Shown: positions 34,070 through 42,679 of the stretch, piece by piece
Position numbering within the stretch: the stretch's first letter is position 1
Layout of the letters: each line of letters opens with the position of its first letter
Assembly: GCF_029714305.1 (NCBI RefSeq)
Contig: NZ_CP121647.1
Span: 6,530,501 to 6,594,500, forward strand
Direction of reading: 5' to 3'
DNA: 64,000 bases
DNA from: Bradyrhizobium sp. CB3481
GTDB taxonomy: Bacteria > Pseudomonadota > Alphaproteobacteria > Rhizobiales > Xanthobacteraceae
The notes under the pieces: model-generated
The model's input: the letters and a program-made list of their open reading frames with translations, nothing else
What the model was told of the DNA's origin: nothing
The model's database searches: none
Position numbers and translations under genes: made by a program

Positions 34070-35004
34070 CAGGCCGCCCTGCCCGTTTCGGTGTGAATCC
34101 AGGCTTCGCCGCAGGCTTTTGCCAGCTCGCGCACCCGCATGATGTAGCTCTGCCGCTCGGTGACCGAGATAACGCCGCGGGCATCCAGCAGGTTGAAGAC
34201 GTGGCTCGCCTTGATGCACTGGTCATAGGCCGGCAGCGCCATCAGATGCTCTTTCTGATTACCGCCCTCCTTCCACCCTGCGGCGAGATATTTGCGGCAC
34301 GCCTCTTCTGCCATCCTGAACTGCTCGAACAGCATCGCAGTGTCGGCATGCTCAAAATTATGCCGGGAATATTCCTGCTCGGCCTGCAGGAAGACATCGC
34401 CATAGGTGACCTTGTCGGCACCCTCGCGGCCGTTGAAGTTGAGATCGTAGACACGGTCGACGCCCTGCACATACATCGCGAGGCGCTCCAGCCCATAAGT
34501 GAGCTCGCCGGCAACCGGCGCGCATTCGACGCCCGCGACCTGCTGGAAGTAGGTGAACTGGCTGACTTCCATGCCGTCGCACCAGCATTCCCAGCCCAGC
34601 CCCCAGGCGCCAAGCGTCGGGCTCTCCCAATCGTCCTCGACGAAGCGGATGTCGTGAACGGCGGAATCGATGCCGATCGCGGCCAGCGACTTCAGGTACA
34701 GATCCTGCAAGTTCGGCGGCGACGGCTTCATGATCACCTGAAACTGATAGTAGTGCTGCAGCCGGTTGGGATTTTCGCCGTAGCGGCCGTCCTTGGGCCG
34801 CCGCGAGGGCTGCACATAGGCCGCATTCCAGCGCTTCGGCCCGAGCGCGCGCAGCGTCGTCGCGGGATGGAAGGTGCCGGCGCCCATTTCCATATCGTAA
34901 GGTTGCAGGATCACGCACCCCTGCTCGGCCCAGAACCGCTGCAGAGCAAGGATGAAGCCCTGGAACGAACGTTCCGGGCGCATATGGGCAGGAAGGGCGT
35001 CCAT
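34069..35004 (-). CDS. glyQ: Glycyl-tRNA synthetase alpha subunit
   Basis: 311 residues, the catalytic subunit of the bacterial two-subunit class II enzyme. Conserved blocks: [60 protein letters not shown], the [11 protein letters not shown] motif, and [20 protein letters not shown]. Start ATG 35004; an internal Met at codon 8 is also possible. The coupled TGATG junction with glyS suggests matched expression. Confidence 0.97.
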   Translation of the reverse strand: MDALPAHMRPERSFQGFILALQRFWAEQGCVILQPYDMEMGAGTFHPATTLRALGPKRWNAAYVQPSRRPKDGRYGENPNRLQHYYQFQVIMKPSPPNLQDLYLKSLAAIGIDSAVHDIRFVEDDWESPTLGAWGLGWECWCDGMEVSQFTYFQQVAGVECAPVAGELTYGLERLAMYVQGVDRVYDLNFNGREGADKVTYGDVFLQAEQEYSRHNFEHADTAMLFEQFRMAEEACRKYLAAGWKEGGNQKEHLMALPAYDQCIKASHVFNLLDARGVISVTERQSYIMRVRELAKACGEAWIHTETGRAA

Positions 35005-35093
35005 CGGCAGAATCGGTCTCGCGAGGGGGGTTTTGAGCGCGCGGGACCGTATCGGCGTGTAGGCGGGGAATCAAGGCGATGGGGCCCCATATT

Positions 35094-35198
35094 CCTCATG
35101 GTGAGGAGCGCGGCAGTGCCGCGCGTCTCGAACCATGAGGCCCCGATTGTGCGGCCATCCTTCGAGACGCGGGCTTACGCCCGCTCCTCAGGATGAGG
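35094..35198. repeat. Dispersed palindromic repeat, family C, uninterrupted copy
   Basis: Two hairpin units: CCTCATGGTGAGGAGCGC with GTCTCGAACCATGAGG, then ATCCTTCGAGACGC with GCTCCTCAGGATGAGG. It lies between glyQ and the small leftward gene that ends at 35207. Confidence 0.8.
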
Positions 35199-35206
35199 AC
35201 CGGAGG

Positions 35207-35398
35207 CTAACCCGGCCGGTACGCCCCGGTGACCGGGTCGCGGCGCAGCGTCGGAATTTCAGCCGTCTGAGCAGCCTCGGCGACGCGCGCCAGTCGCGCC
35301 TCTTCGAGTTCCCGGTTGATGCGGACGGCAGTCTTGTAGGCCCAGCGGACCACGGCGAGCCCTCCCAGGGCACCCGCGAATGCGATCAGCGGCGGCAT
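35207..35398 (-). CDS. Small membrane-anchored hypothetical protein, 63 aa
   Basis: ATG 35398 has AAGGATCGACCG directly upstream; a GTG at 35419 would add seven polar residues. The protein starts MPPLIAFAGALGGLAVVRWA, a single N-terminal helix, and continues with a charged amphipathic helix KTAVRINRELEEARLARVAE and a tail RRDPVTGAYRPG. The last motif (DP-x-T-G-x-Y-R) is common in small rhizobial proteins of unknown function. A one-pass inner-membrane protein is likely. Confidence 0.7.
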   Translation of the reverse strand: MPPLIAFAGALGGLAVVRWAYKTAVRINRELEEARLARVAEAAQTAEIPTLRRDPVTGAYRPG

Positions 35399-35508
35399 CG
35401 GTCGATCCTTGTCGTTCACGTGTCAGCCCCCAATGGAACGCATTCTCGCCGAAGCCGGGCTGCGCCGCAATTGGGCTTTTGGGACTAAATGGCGCGCTCA
35501 CTTCCGCG

Positions 35509-36420
35509 TCAGAATCCGAATTTGGCCCAGATCGCCCGGGTTTCGACGGCCGAAATCAGTTCATCCGGCAATCCCCCGATACCATCGAGGGCCGCCAGCG
35601 AGCCGGCCCCCGGTGACCGCCGGCCGAGCAGCCCGGACAGCACGCCGCTGGCGGGTGCGATGACCGGCGTCAGCACTTTGTCGCCGAAGCGCGCGCGCAG
35701 CGTCGACCTGATATCGCCGACCGCGTCGGCCAAGCCGAGCGACACGGATTTCTCGCCGGCCCAGTACTCGCCGGTAAACAAAACGTCATCGTTGCCGTTG
35801 AGACGCGCGCCGCGGCTCGTCTTCACCAGCGCGATGAAGATGGCGTGGATCTCGCGCTGGAGCGCCTTCAGGCGGGCCACGTCATCGGGGTCCTCGGGAA
35901 GGAACGGATCGAGCATCGCCTTGTGCTCGCCCGCCGTGTAGAGCCGCCGCTCGACGCCAATCCGCTTGAGCAGGTCCTGAAAGCCGAAGCTGCCGCCGAC
36001 CACGCCGATCGAGCCGAGGATCGAGGACGGATCGCAGAAGATCTCGTCGCCCGCGCAAGCGATCATGTAACCGCCGGAGGCCGCGACATCCTCGACGAAC
36101 ACCAGCACCGGCAGCTTCTTTTCCGCGGCAAGCTGCCTGATCCGCAAATAGATCTGGCGCGACTGCACCGGCGAGCCGCCGGGCGAATTGATGACGAGCG
36201 CCACCGCCTTGGCGTGCCGGGTGGCGAATGCACGCTCCAGCGTCTTGGCGATACCAGCCAGGGTCAGGCCCGGCCGCAGCGGCGTTACCGCGCCGATGAC
36301 GCCCGACAGGCGCACCACCGGCACGACGGGGATGTCGCGCCGGAATTTCGCCGGAATGAGTTGTTTCACCCTGTCAACGAGGTTCGGCATTTCCTTGCGA
36401 TCACTTAATTGTTGAGTCAT
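35509..36420 (-). CDS. S49 family peptidase (SppA/SohB-like)
   Basis: 303 residues, ATG 36420 with GAGGT upstream. The N-terminal half has VVRLSGVIGAVTPLRPG and VALVINSPGGSPVQS. The nucleophile Ser lies in EDVAASGGYMIACAGDEIF, and DPSSILGSIGVVGGSFGFQ forms the following strand. No clear signal peptide or transmembrane anchor is seen, unlike SppA, so a cytoplasmic or peripheral form is likely. Family members cleave leftover signal peptides or membrane peptides. Confidence 0.9.
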   Translation of the reverse strand: MTQQLSDRKEMPNLVDRVKQLIPAKFRRDIPVVPVVRLSGVIGAVTPLRPGLTLAGIAKTLERAFATRHAKAVALVINSPGGSPVQSRQIYLRIRQLAAEKKLPVLVFVEDVAASGGYMIACAGDEIFCDPSSILGSIGVVGGSFGFQDLLKRIGVERRLYTAGEHKAMLDPFLPEDPDDVARLKALQREIHAIFIALVKTSRGARLNGNDDVLFTGEYWAGEKSVSLGLADAVGDIRSTLRARFGDKVLTPVIAPASGVLSGLLGRRSPGAGSLAALDGIGGLPDELISAVETRAIWAKFGF

Positions 36421-36491
36421 GCCGGTTACCTCGAATTAACCATTTTTTAGCCCACCACTGTCATTGCAAAGACGAAATGCCCTTTGGGCCA

Positions 36492-36517
36492 GGAACGCCT
36501 TTTGCATTGCAGATGTT
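36492..36517 (+). promoter_or_regulatory. EcfG-like promoter candidate upstream of the 32-aa gene
   Basis: GGAAC (36492-36496), 17 bp, TGTT (36514-36517): one mismatch from GGAAC-N17-CGTT. It ends 29 bp before the ATG of the small peptide, a good distance for transcription of a short leader with the GGAG site. Confidence 0.4.
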
Positions 36518-36546
36518 AAAGCTGCAATGGTGCAGCGGAGACTGAC

Positions 36547-36645
36547 ATGAAAATCTACCTGCTGATAATGCTCATCGGCAGCCTACTGGCCGCAATCCAC
36601 TTTACATCAGCGCCCAAGCAACAGTCAGAGACGCTTCCGCAATAG
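36547..36645 (+). CDS. Small membrane peptide, 32 aa
   Basis: ATG 36547, preceded by GCGGAG six bases upstream, to TAG 36645. It encodes MKIYLLIMLIGSLLAAIHFT then a polar tail with SAPKQQSETLPQ. It has one hydrophobic helix or signal-like segment followed by a short hydrophilic end. A good ribosome site and an EcfG-like element upstream support it. No family is recognised; it could be a stress-induced small membrane protein. Confidence 0.6.
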   Translation: MKIYLLIMLIGSLLAAIHFTSAPKQQSETLPQ

Positions 36646-36680
36646 CGTCCTGGTTCCCCTGATTGGCGGATGCGCCGCCC

Positions 36681-37448
36681 TTACGGGGTAGCGAGCGGCA
36701 GGCTCGCTCGCCCCGCCAAAATTTCCTGCACCTTCCGGTTGGGCACGCCTGGCTCGTCATTGAGCATCAGGGCGGGATAGATTTGCGTCGGCGCCCGCCC
36801 GCCCTTGGTGGCGCGAACCAGGATGCGGTTGGCGGGCAGCCCTGCGTCGCCGTGAACGGGCAGTATCTGCAAGCTCCCGAAGCCGTGATCGAGCGCTGAG
36901 AGCACCTCGGCAATGCCGTCGGCGCGCCAGATCAGCGTCAGCATTCCTCGTGACTTCAAAATCCGCCGGCCGGTGTGAACCCATTTCATGAGAGTCGTCG
37001 CGGTCGCCATATGCGCGATCCCGCGCGCGGTGTCCGGCGAGGCGCGATGCCGCACCGGATCGTTGAAGGGCGGATTCATCAGCACCACGTCGACGCTATC
37101 GGGACCGAGCCCGGCGGCGGCAAAGCTGGCCGCATCCGCTTCCACGTCGAGCACAACCATGTCGGCTTTGATCGCATTCGCATCCGCATTGGCGCGGGCA
37201 AGGCCGGCCAGCGCCGCATCGATCTCGAGCAGAACCAGGTCGATGCCGCCGATGCGTTTGGCGACCGCCAGGCCCGCAACGCCGACGCCGGCGCCGAGAT
37301 CGGCCACGCGATCTCCCGAACGGGCCGCCGTCGCCGCCGCCAGCAGCACCGCGTCGTGACCGGCGCGATGTCCTGATTTCAATTGCTTCAGATGCAATTG
37401 CCCGCCGAGAAACGCATCCTCAGTGACTTCGAGAACAGGGTCACTCAT
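36681..37448 (-). CDS. N6-adenine methyltransferase, TrmN6/YfiC-like
   Basis: 255 residues. The N-terminal FLGGQLHLKQLKSGHRAGHD segment, motif I VADLGAGVGVAGLAVAKR, the acidic LLEIDAAL, and catalytic NPPF (VVLMNPPFNDPVRHR) match the YfiC group, which methylates A37 of tRNA1(Val) in E. coli. Related proteins may act on other substrates, so the tRNA target is inferred. The start overlaps the DUF2007 stop by 8 bp, making a two-gene leftward operon. Confidence 0.87.
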   Translation of the reverse strand: MSDPVLEVTEDAFLGGQLHLKQLKSGHRAGHDAVLLAAATAARSGDRVADLGAGVGVAGLAVAKRIGGIDLVLLEIDAALAGLARANADANAIKADMVVLDVEADAASFAAAGLGPDSVDVVLMNPPFNDPVRHRASPDTARGIAHMATATTLMKWVHTGRRILKSRGMLTLIWRADGIAEVLSALDHGFGSLQILPVHGDAGLPANRILVRATKGGRAPTQIYPALMLNDEPGVPNRKVQEILAGRASLPLATP

Positions 37449-37668
37449 CGGGGCGCAATTCGTGAGCCAGGCCCGCCTCGGCCAGCAACCGCCGGGCCGC
37501 GCGATTATCGTCCTCGTGCACCAGGATACGGCGCGGCAGGATGCCGAGTGATCCCTCGATCACACTCATATTCTGGTCCAGCACCAGATGATGGATATTG
37601 GCGCCGTCGAGCAGCGCGCCGATTGCGGAAACCAGCACGATATCGTTGGTTCTGACCAATTCCCGCAA
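37441..37668 (-). CDS. DUF2007 family protein (putative signal transducing protein)
   Basis: 75 residues. The start is TTG 37668, set by AAGGAG (37677-37682) eight bases upstream; the frame stays open for forty more codons, but that stretch lies before the ribosome site and has no family similarity. The protein runs LRELVRTNDIVLVSAIGALL to DGANIHHLVLDQNMSV and RILVHEDDNRAARRLLAEAG, the DUF2007 pattern. The domain resembles the GlnB-like ferredoxin fold; its role is unknown. It is co-transcribed with the TrmN6-like gene. Confidence 0.85.
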   Translation of the reverse strand: MRELVRTNDIVLVSAIGALLDGANIHHLVLDQNMSVIEGSLGILPRRILVHEDDNRAARRLLAEAGLAHELRPDE

Positions 37669-37802
37669 CGGATGTTCTCCTTTTCGCCCGGGTGTGACGT
37701 CACCATGCGGCCTGTCAACCGCTACCTGCCCTTGCCGCCATAGCCGGCACTTTCTATTGTAGAACAAGGATAAGTGCGAATTGGCCAAAATTGGAGACCC
37801 GC

Positions 37803-38813
37803 GTGGCGGTTATTGTACCCTTCGAAAGTCCGTCGAACGCCTCGATCGATGCGCTGGTCGGGCTCGTCGCCGCCGACATGGAGCGGGTCAACGCCACCAT
37901 CCTGTCGCGAACGGGATCGGAAGTCACCATGATCCCGGAAGTGGCCAATCATTTGATCTCATCCGGCGGCAAGCGCCTCCGCCCGATGCTGACGCTGGCC
38001 ATGGCCCAGCTCTCCAACTATTCCGGCGACGGCCATGTCAAGCTCGCCGCCGCAGTCGAATTCATGCACACGGCCACGCTGCTGCATGACGACGTGGTCG
38101 ACGAAAGCGAATTGCGCCGTGGCAAGCTGTCGGCGCGGATGCTGTGGGGCAATGAGGCGAGCGTTCTGGTCGGCGACTTCCTGCTCGGCCAGGCCTTTCG
38201 CATGATGGTCGAGGTCGGCTCGCTGCGCGCGCTCGACATCCTGTCCTCCGCGGCCGCCACCATTGCCGAAGGCGAGGTGATGCAGCTTGCGGCCGCCAAG
38301 AACACCGCAACCACCGAGGACGAATACCTCGCCGTCATCCGCGGCAAGACGGCCGAACTGTTCGCCGCCGCCTGCGAGGTCGGCCCCGTCATCGCCAACA
38401 GGCCGAAGGCCGAGCAGACCGCCTGCCGCTCGGTCGGCATGAATCTCGGCATCGCCTTCCAGCTCGTCGACGATGTGCTCGACTATGGCGGCAAGGCCGC
38501 CAAGCTCGGCAAGAACATCGGCGACGATTTCCGCGAGGGAAAGATCACGCTGCCGGTGGTGCTGGCGTTCCGCCGCGGCAATGACTCTGAGCGCAAGTTC
38601 TGGATCAAGGCGCTGGAGCGCGGCGAGATTGGCGACAGCGATCTCGATCATGCGATCGGGCTGATGACCAAGCACCGCGCGCTGGAAGACACGATCAGCC
38701 GCGCCCAGCACTACGGCGCGATGGCGGTCGATGCGCTGGCGCTGTTTCCGGCCTCGCCGATGAAGACCGCGCTCGAACAGGTCGTCGCGTTCTGCCTGGC
38801 GCGGTCGCACTGA
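37803..38813 (+). CDS. Polyprenyl (octaprenyl/decaprenyl) diphosphate synthase
   Basis: 336 residues. GTG 37803 is preferred because GGAG (37793-37796) is six bases upstream; TTG 37791 would include the ribosome site. It is a trans-isoprenyl diphosphate synthase: GGKRLRPMLTLAM, the first Asp-rich motif LLHDDVVDES, GNEASVLVGDF and the second motif QLVDDVLDYGG. It makes the long side chain of ubiquinone from IPP. Divergent from the DUF2007-TrmN6 pair, with a gap of 134 bp. Chain length cannot be told from sequence alone; C50 is usual in this group. Confidence 0.93.
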   Translation: MAVIVPFESPSNASIDALVGLVAADMERVNATILSRTGSEVTMIPEVANHLISSGGKRLRPMLTLAMAQLSNYSGDGHVKLAAAVEFMHTATLLHDDVVDESELRRGKLSARMLWGNEASVLVGDFLLGQAFRMMVEVGSLRALDILSSAAATIAEGEVMQLAAAKNTATTEDEYLAVIRGKTAELFAAACEVGPVIANRPKAEQTACRSVGMNLGIAFQLVDDVLDYGGKAAKLGKNIGDDFREGKITLPVVLAFRRGNDSERKFWIKALERGEIGDSDLDHAIGLMTKHRALEDTISRAQHYGAMAVDALALFPASPMKTALEQVVAFCLARSH

Positions 38814-38821
38814 TTCCACCG

Positions 38822-38925
38822 CCGTCATACCCCGCGAAAGCGGGGTATCCAGTACGCCGCGGCCTCTCAATAAATCAATGAAGCCTCCGGAATACTGGAT
38901 CCCCCGCCTTCGCGGGGGATGACCG
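38822..38925. repeat. Dispersed palindromic repeat, family B, copy 3
   Basis: Begins CCGTCATACCCCGCG, has the core CCAGTACGCCGCGGCCTCTC and ends CGCGGGGGATGACCGC. It starts 9 bp after the polyprenyl synthase stop. Its right arm carries the ATG that opens the LysE frame. Confidence 0.8.
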
Positions 38926-39593
38926 CAAACGCGCTTCGCTCTACCATCCTACGAGACATCGCATTGATCGGCTCAAATTTCGTATTGTTCCTGCTCGCGG
39001 CGCTGATCGTCGCCGCCGTCCCCGGTCCCGGCATCTTTTACGTCGCCGCGCGCACGCTGTCCGGCGGCAAAAGCGCCGGTTACGCCTCGACATTCGGAAC
39101 AGCGCTCGGCGGGCTCGTGCACGTGATCGGCGGCGCGCTTGGCGTCTCGGCGATCATCCTTGCCAGCGCTGAATTGTTCACCGCGCTCAAATTCGCCGGC
39201 GCGCTCTATCTGATCTGGCTCGGCATCAAGACGCTTCGCGAGGCACGCGATGTACTCACGCAGCCCGTTGCCGCGGCCGGCACACACCATGTCTTTCGCG
39301 AGGGTGTGCTGGTCGAAGCGTTGAATCCGAAGACTGCCGCGTTCTTTCTGGCCTTCATTCCGCAGTTCGTCGATCCGGCCGCCGGCTCTGTCGCGCTGCA
39401 GTTCGTCACGCTCGGCCTGATCTCGGTCGTGCTCAACACGCTGGCCGATGTCATCGTGGTGATGATGGCGGCGAGTGCCCGCGCTGGTCTCACGCGGCAT
39501 CCAACCCTGCTGCAGCGGCTGCGGCAGGGCTCGGGGCTGTTCATCGCAGGCTTGGGTCTTTCCCTGGCGCTGGCGCGGCGGCCGGGTTCGTAG
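38919..39593 (+). CDS. LysE family amino-acid exporter
   Basis: Up to 224 residues with six hydrophobic helices. The hallmark of the family is AAVPGPGIFYVAARTLSGG in helix 1-2 and NPKTAAFFLAFIPQFVD in the middle. The exact start is uncertain: ATG 38919 lies inside the family B repeat arm, while TTG 38964 (LIGSNFVLFLLAAL) would give the usual family length of about 209. LysE/RhtB proteins export amino acids or derivatives; the substrate is unknown. Confidence 0.85.
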   Translation: MTANALRSTILRDIALIGSNFVLFLLAALIVAAVPGPGIFYVAARTLSGGKSAGYASTFGTALGGLVHVIGGALGVSAIILASAELFTALKFAGALYLIWLGIKTLREARDVLTQPVAAAGTHHVFREGVLVEALNPKTAAFFLAFIPQFVDPAAGSVALQFVTLGLISVVLNTLADVIVVMMAASARAGLTRHPTLLQRLRQGSGLFIAGLGLSLALARRPGS

Positions 39594-39602
39594 CCCGTAA
39601 CT

Positions 39603-39687
39603 CGTAGGATGGGTAGAGCGCAGCGAAACCCATCGACCGCGCTCGGGACAGAAGTGATGGGTTTCGCTGCGCTCTACCCATCCTACG
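39603..39687. repeat. Family A-like palindromic repeat, diverged copy
   Basis: Perfect 32-bp arms (CGTAGGATGGGTAGAGCGC ... and its exact reverse complement) around a 21-bp loop. The arms differ from other family A copies at several places, but the changes are paired in both arms. It sits between the convergent LysE and ispE genes. Confidence 0.85.
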
Positions 39688-39693
39688 CAAGCA

Positions 39694-40578
39694 TCAGCTC
39701 AGCGTTCCCGCATGCACCCACCATGTTGGGTGACCCCGCCGGATCTGCTCGGCGGCGCGGCCGGCGTCTGCGGTGTTCTCGTAGATCGCAAAGCAGGTGG
39801 CGCCCGATCCGGACATCCGCGCCAGCCACGCGCCGTTGGTGGCGTTGAGCGCCGCGATGACCTCGCCGATGACAGGCTGCACCCGCAGCGCCGGCGCTTC
39901 CAGATCGTTGGTATTGGCGGCGAGCGCTTCGACCCATTCTTCCAGCGATGCCTGGTCGTCGGGCCAGCGGTCGCGCAGCAGCACGTCGGTGACGCCGACG
40001 AGCAGTTCACCGTTGCGCAGGCCGAGCGCATTGAAGACGTCGCGGGTGGCGACGGGCACGCCGGGATTGACCATTACGCACGGCATTTTCGGCAGGCTCA
40101 GCGGCGCCAGCGCCTCGCCGACGCCGGTCATGATGCAGCCGCGCGAGTTGACGCAGACCGGCACGTCGGCGCCGGTCAATTTTGCTACCTCGACGATGCG
40201 AGGATCGTCGAGCGCCAGGCCGTTCAACTGCGCCAGCAGACGCAGCGCTGCCGCGGCGTCGGCCGAGCCGCCGCCGATACCGGCTGCGACCGGCAACACC
40301 TTGTCGAGGGTGAAGCTGCCGGCCTTCATGCCTGATACTCGCTCTGCGAGCAGCCTTGCGGCCTTGAGCACCAGATTGTCCGTCGTATCGCCGCAAGCCT
40401 GCGCCAGCGGTCCCGACATCTTCAAATCGAGATCCGCGCCCGGCGTCAGCGTCAGGCGATCGGCGCAGTCGGCGAACGCCACCACGCTTTCGAGATCGTG
40501 ATAGCCGTCCGCACGGCGGCCGTTCACCCGCAAGGACAGATTGACCTTGGCGCGCGCCTCGTCACTCAGCATGGGCAT
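39694..40578 (-). CDS. ispE: 4-diphosphocytidyl-2-C-methyl-D-erythritol kinase
   Basis: 294 residues of the GHMP kinase superfamily; phosphorylates CDP-ME in the MEP route to isoprenoids. Landmarks: ARAKVNLSLRVNGRRADGYH, LPVAAGIGGGSADAAAALR (ATP loop) and ARMSGSGATCFAIY. ATG 40578 (MPMLSDEA) with GGGAG upstream is chosen; the Met two codons on is an alternative. It ends just after the family A-like repeat and starts 26 bp past the TPR gene, so they may share a transcript. Confidence 0.95.
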   Translation of the reverse strand: MPMLSDEARAKVNLSLRVNGRRADGYHDLESVVAFADCADRLTLTPGADLDLKMSGPLAQACGDTTDNLVLKAARLLAERVSGMKAGSFTLDKVLPVAAGIGGGSADAAAALRLLAQLNGLALDDPRIVEVAKLTGADVPVCVNSRGCIMTGVGEALAPLSLPKMPCVMVNPGVPVATRDVFNALGLRNGELLVGVTDVLLRDRWPDDQASLEEWVEALAANTNDLEAPALRVQPVIGEVIAALNATNGAWLARMSGSGATCFAIYENTADAGRAAEQIRRGHPTWWVHAGTLS

Positions 40579-40604
40579 TGCCGAACAGCTCCCAACGTCT
40601 TCTG

Positions 40605-42398
40605 TCAGCCACCCTTGCCGTCTTCTTTCTTCTTGTCGGCGGAAGCCGCAGAGGACGTGTCCTCGGGCAAGCCATTGGCGATCTTGGCCTCGATCTTCGG
40701 CAACTCTTCCGCTTCGGGCTTGAGGTCGCGGGCATGGGCCCACTGGAACTTGGCTTCCAGCGTCCGCCCGACGCGCCAATAGGCATCGCCGAGATGGTCG
40801 TTGATGGTCGGGTCCTCGGGCTTCAGGTCGATCGCACGCTCGAGATGCTTCACCGCGTCTTCGAAATTGCCGATCCGGTAGAACGCCCAGCCCAGCGAAT
40901 CCACGATGTAGCCATCGTCGGGGCGCTGGTCGACGGCACGGCGGATCATCTTCATGCCCTCGTCGAGATTGATGCCCTGGTCGATCCAGGAATAGCCGAG
41001 ATAGTTGAGGACATGCGGCTGCTCGGGCTGCAGCTCGAGCGCCTTGCGCATGTCGGCCTCGGCCTTGCTCCACTGCTTGGAGCGCTCCTCGCAAATACCG
41101 CGATAGTAATAGGTGACCCAGGTGTTCTTGTCGGTCGCGCCGGGCATTGCCTCGATCGCCTGCGAATAGGTCGTAGCGCAATCACCGAACTTCTTGCGGC
41201 CGCGCTCGATATTGCCGAGCGCCATGATGGCCTCGATGTCCTTGGGCGCCTCGGTGATGACGCCCTTCAGGATCTTGATCGCCTCCTCGCTGCGATCGGC
41301 ACTGTCGAGATTGGTGGCGAGCTGGATCTGCGCGTTGCGCTTGAGCGGCGAACTCGCCGGCATGCGCTCGTAGACCTTGATCGCCATCTGCGGCTTCTTC
41401 ACGGATTCGTAGAGATCGGCGAGCGAGAGCAGCGCCAGCGGATGACTGGGCTGCAAATAGAGCGCGAGCTGCAGATAGACCAGCGCCAGATCCTCGCCGC
41501 CGCGGCGGGTCAGCGTGGCCCCGATGCCGTAGAGCGCCTCGGCCGCGCCGGCCTGCGCCGAATCGACCAGCGGCGACATCTTCTTGCCGGCCTTGGCCTC
41601 GCGCAGGCCCTCCTGCACCAGAGGATGCCGTGGCAGCTTCTTGTCGAAAGCCTCGTAGATCGCGGTGGCCGCCGCGGCGTCCTTGTTGCGCGACAGCCAG
41701 CGCGCATGGGCCTCGACCACGCGCAGCATCGAATCGTCGAGCTTGTAGGCGCGCTCGAACCGCGGACCGGCATCTTTGTCCTTGCCTGACGCCTCCAGGA
41801 TCATGCCGGTGTGGAGGTCCTTGAAGATCGGATACCATTCCGGGCCGGTCAGCTTGTCGATATTGGCGACCGCGGCCTTGGCATCGCCCGCGCCATAGCT
41901 CGCCCATCCCGACAGCAGCGTCGCCACCAGATCGGTGATCGGGCCGCGGATCGACTGGTTGATGTTGAGCTGCGCGGCGGCGTATTTCTTCTGCTTGAGA
42001 TCGCGCACGCCGACCACCAGCCGCGCGACGCGGTTGGCCTTGTCCATGGTCAGGATGCGATCGGCGAGCTTGACCGCCTCATCGATGTCGCCGTCGGCGA
42101 GCGAGGAGATGAAGGCGCGGTCCAAGAGCTCGTTGTTCTTCGGATCGGAGCGCAGCGCGGAGCGGTAGAATGCCGCGGCGGACGCCGCGTCGCGCTCGAC
42201 GCTGGCATGGCGCGCGGCGAGATAGCTGCCCGCCGTGGTCAGCGATTTCAGATCGGCCTTGGAAGGAAATTGCGCGGCGTTGTCGGCCGGATGGTCGGGT
42301 GTCTGGGCCCAAACCAGACCAGGCGCGGTCAGGCTGGCTGCGGTGATGGCGGCGATGGTCCAACGATTCATACGAGTGGAAAGCATCACAGTTCGCAT
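40605..42398 (-). CDS. Tetratricopeptide repeat protein, exported
   Basis: 597 residues. After an N-terminal signal peptide (RMNRWTIAAITAASLTAPGL then VWAQ), the protein is built of many TPR helices, for example ALVYLQLALYLQPSHPLALL, AEADMRKALELQPEQPHVLN and AVKHLERAIDLKPEDPTIND. A Lys/Glu/Asp tail ends the protein. It is probably a periplasmic scaffold; the gene order ETF-QO, TPR, ispE looks conserved in related bacteria as far as I recall. No enzymatic motif is seen. Confidence 0.9.
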   Translation of the reverse strand: MRTVMLSTRMNRWTIAAITAASLTAPGLVWAQTPDHPADNAAQFPSKADLKSLTTAGSYLAARHASVERDAASAAAFYRSALRSDPKNNELLDRAFISSLADGDIDEAVKLADRILTMDKANRVARLVVGVRDLKQKKYAAAQLNINQSIRGPITDLVATLLSGWASYGAGDAKAAVANIDKLTGPEWYPIFKDLHTGMILEASGKDKDAGPRFERAYKLDDSMLRVVEAHARWLSRNKDAAAATAIYEAFDKKLPRHPLVQEGLREAKAGKKMSPLVDSAQAGAAEALYGIGATLTRRGGEDLALVYLQLALYLQPSHPLALLSLADLYESVKKPQMAIKVYERMPASSPLKRNAQIQLATNLDSADRSEEAIKILKGVITEAPKDIEAIMALGNIERGRKKFGDCATTYSQAIEAMPGATDKNTWVTYYYRGICEERSKQWSKAEADMRKALELQPEQPHVLNYLGYSWIDQGINLDEGMKMIRRAVDQRPDDGYIVDSLGWAFYRIGNFEDAVKHLERAIDLKPEDPTINDHLGDAYWRVGRTLEAKFQWAHARDLKPEAEELPKIEAKIANGLPEDTSSAASADKKKEDGKGG

Positions 42399-42679
42399 AG
42401 CTCCAGGATGTTCGGCGGGATCGTTACGATCGGTGTTTTTTACGATCGGTCTTTAACGCAAGCCCAAGCGGCGGCATCTCGATCAGCGACAATGCCGCTT
42501 TTGGCCCTCAACCGCAAGGATACGCCAAGGATAAGTCGTGGCGAATCGGTTGGCAGATTAGGCCCTTAGGCCTCCGATTTGGCCAGCCCAACCGGGAAAC
42601 GCTTCTACTATGGCGGCATCGTGGCCGAAGGCGGTATCACCCTCCTCCGGCTCACGCAATCGTGGTTGATACGGCCGCG

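Noticed and set aside
36436..36450. TTAA-N7-TTAG as a CtrA site near the S49 peptidase
   Set aside because: One mismatch in an AT-rich gap with no cell-cycle context; chance is likely.
37669..37788. Longer DUF2007 start
   Set aside because: AAGGAG lies inside this stretch and points to TTG 37668; the extra residues lack family similarity.
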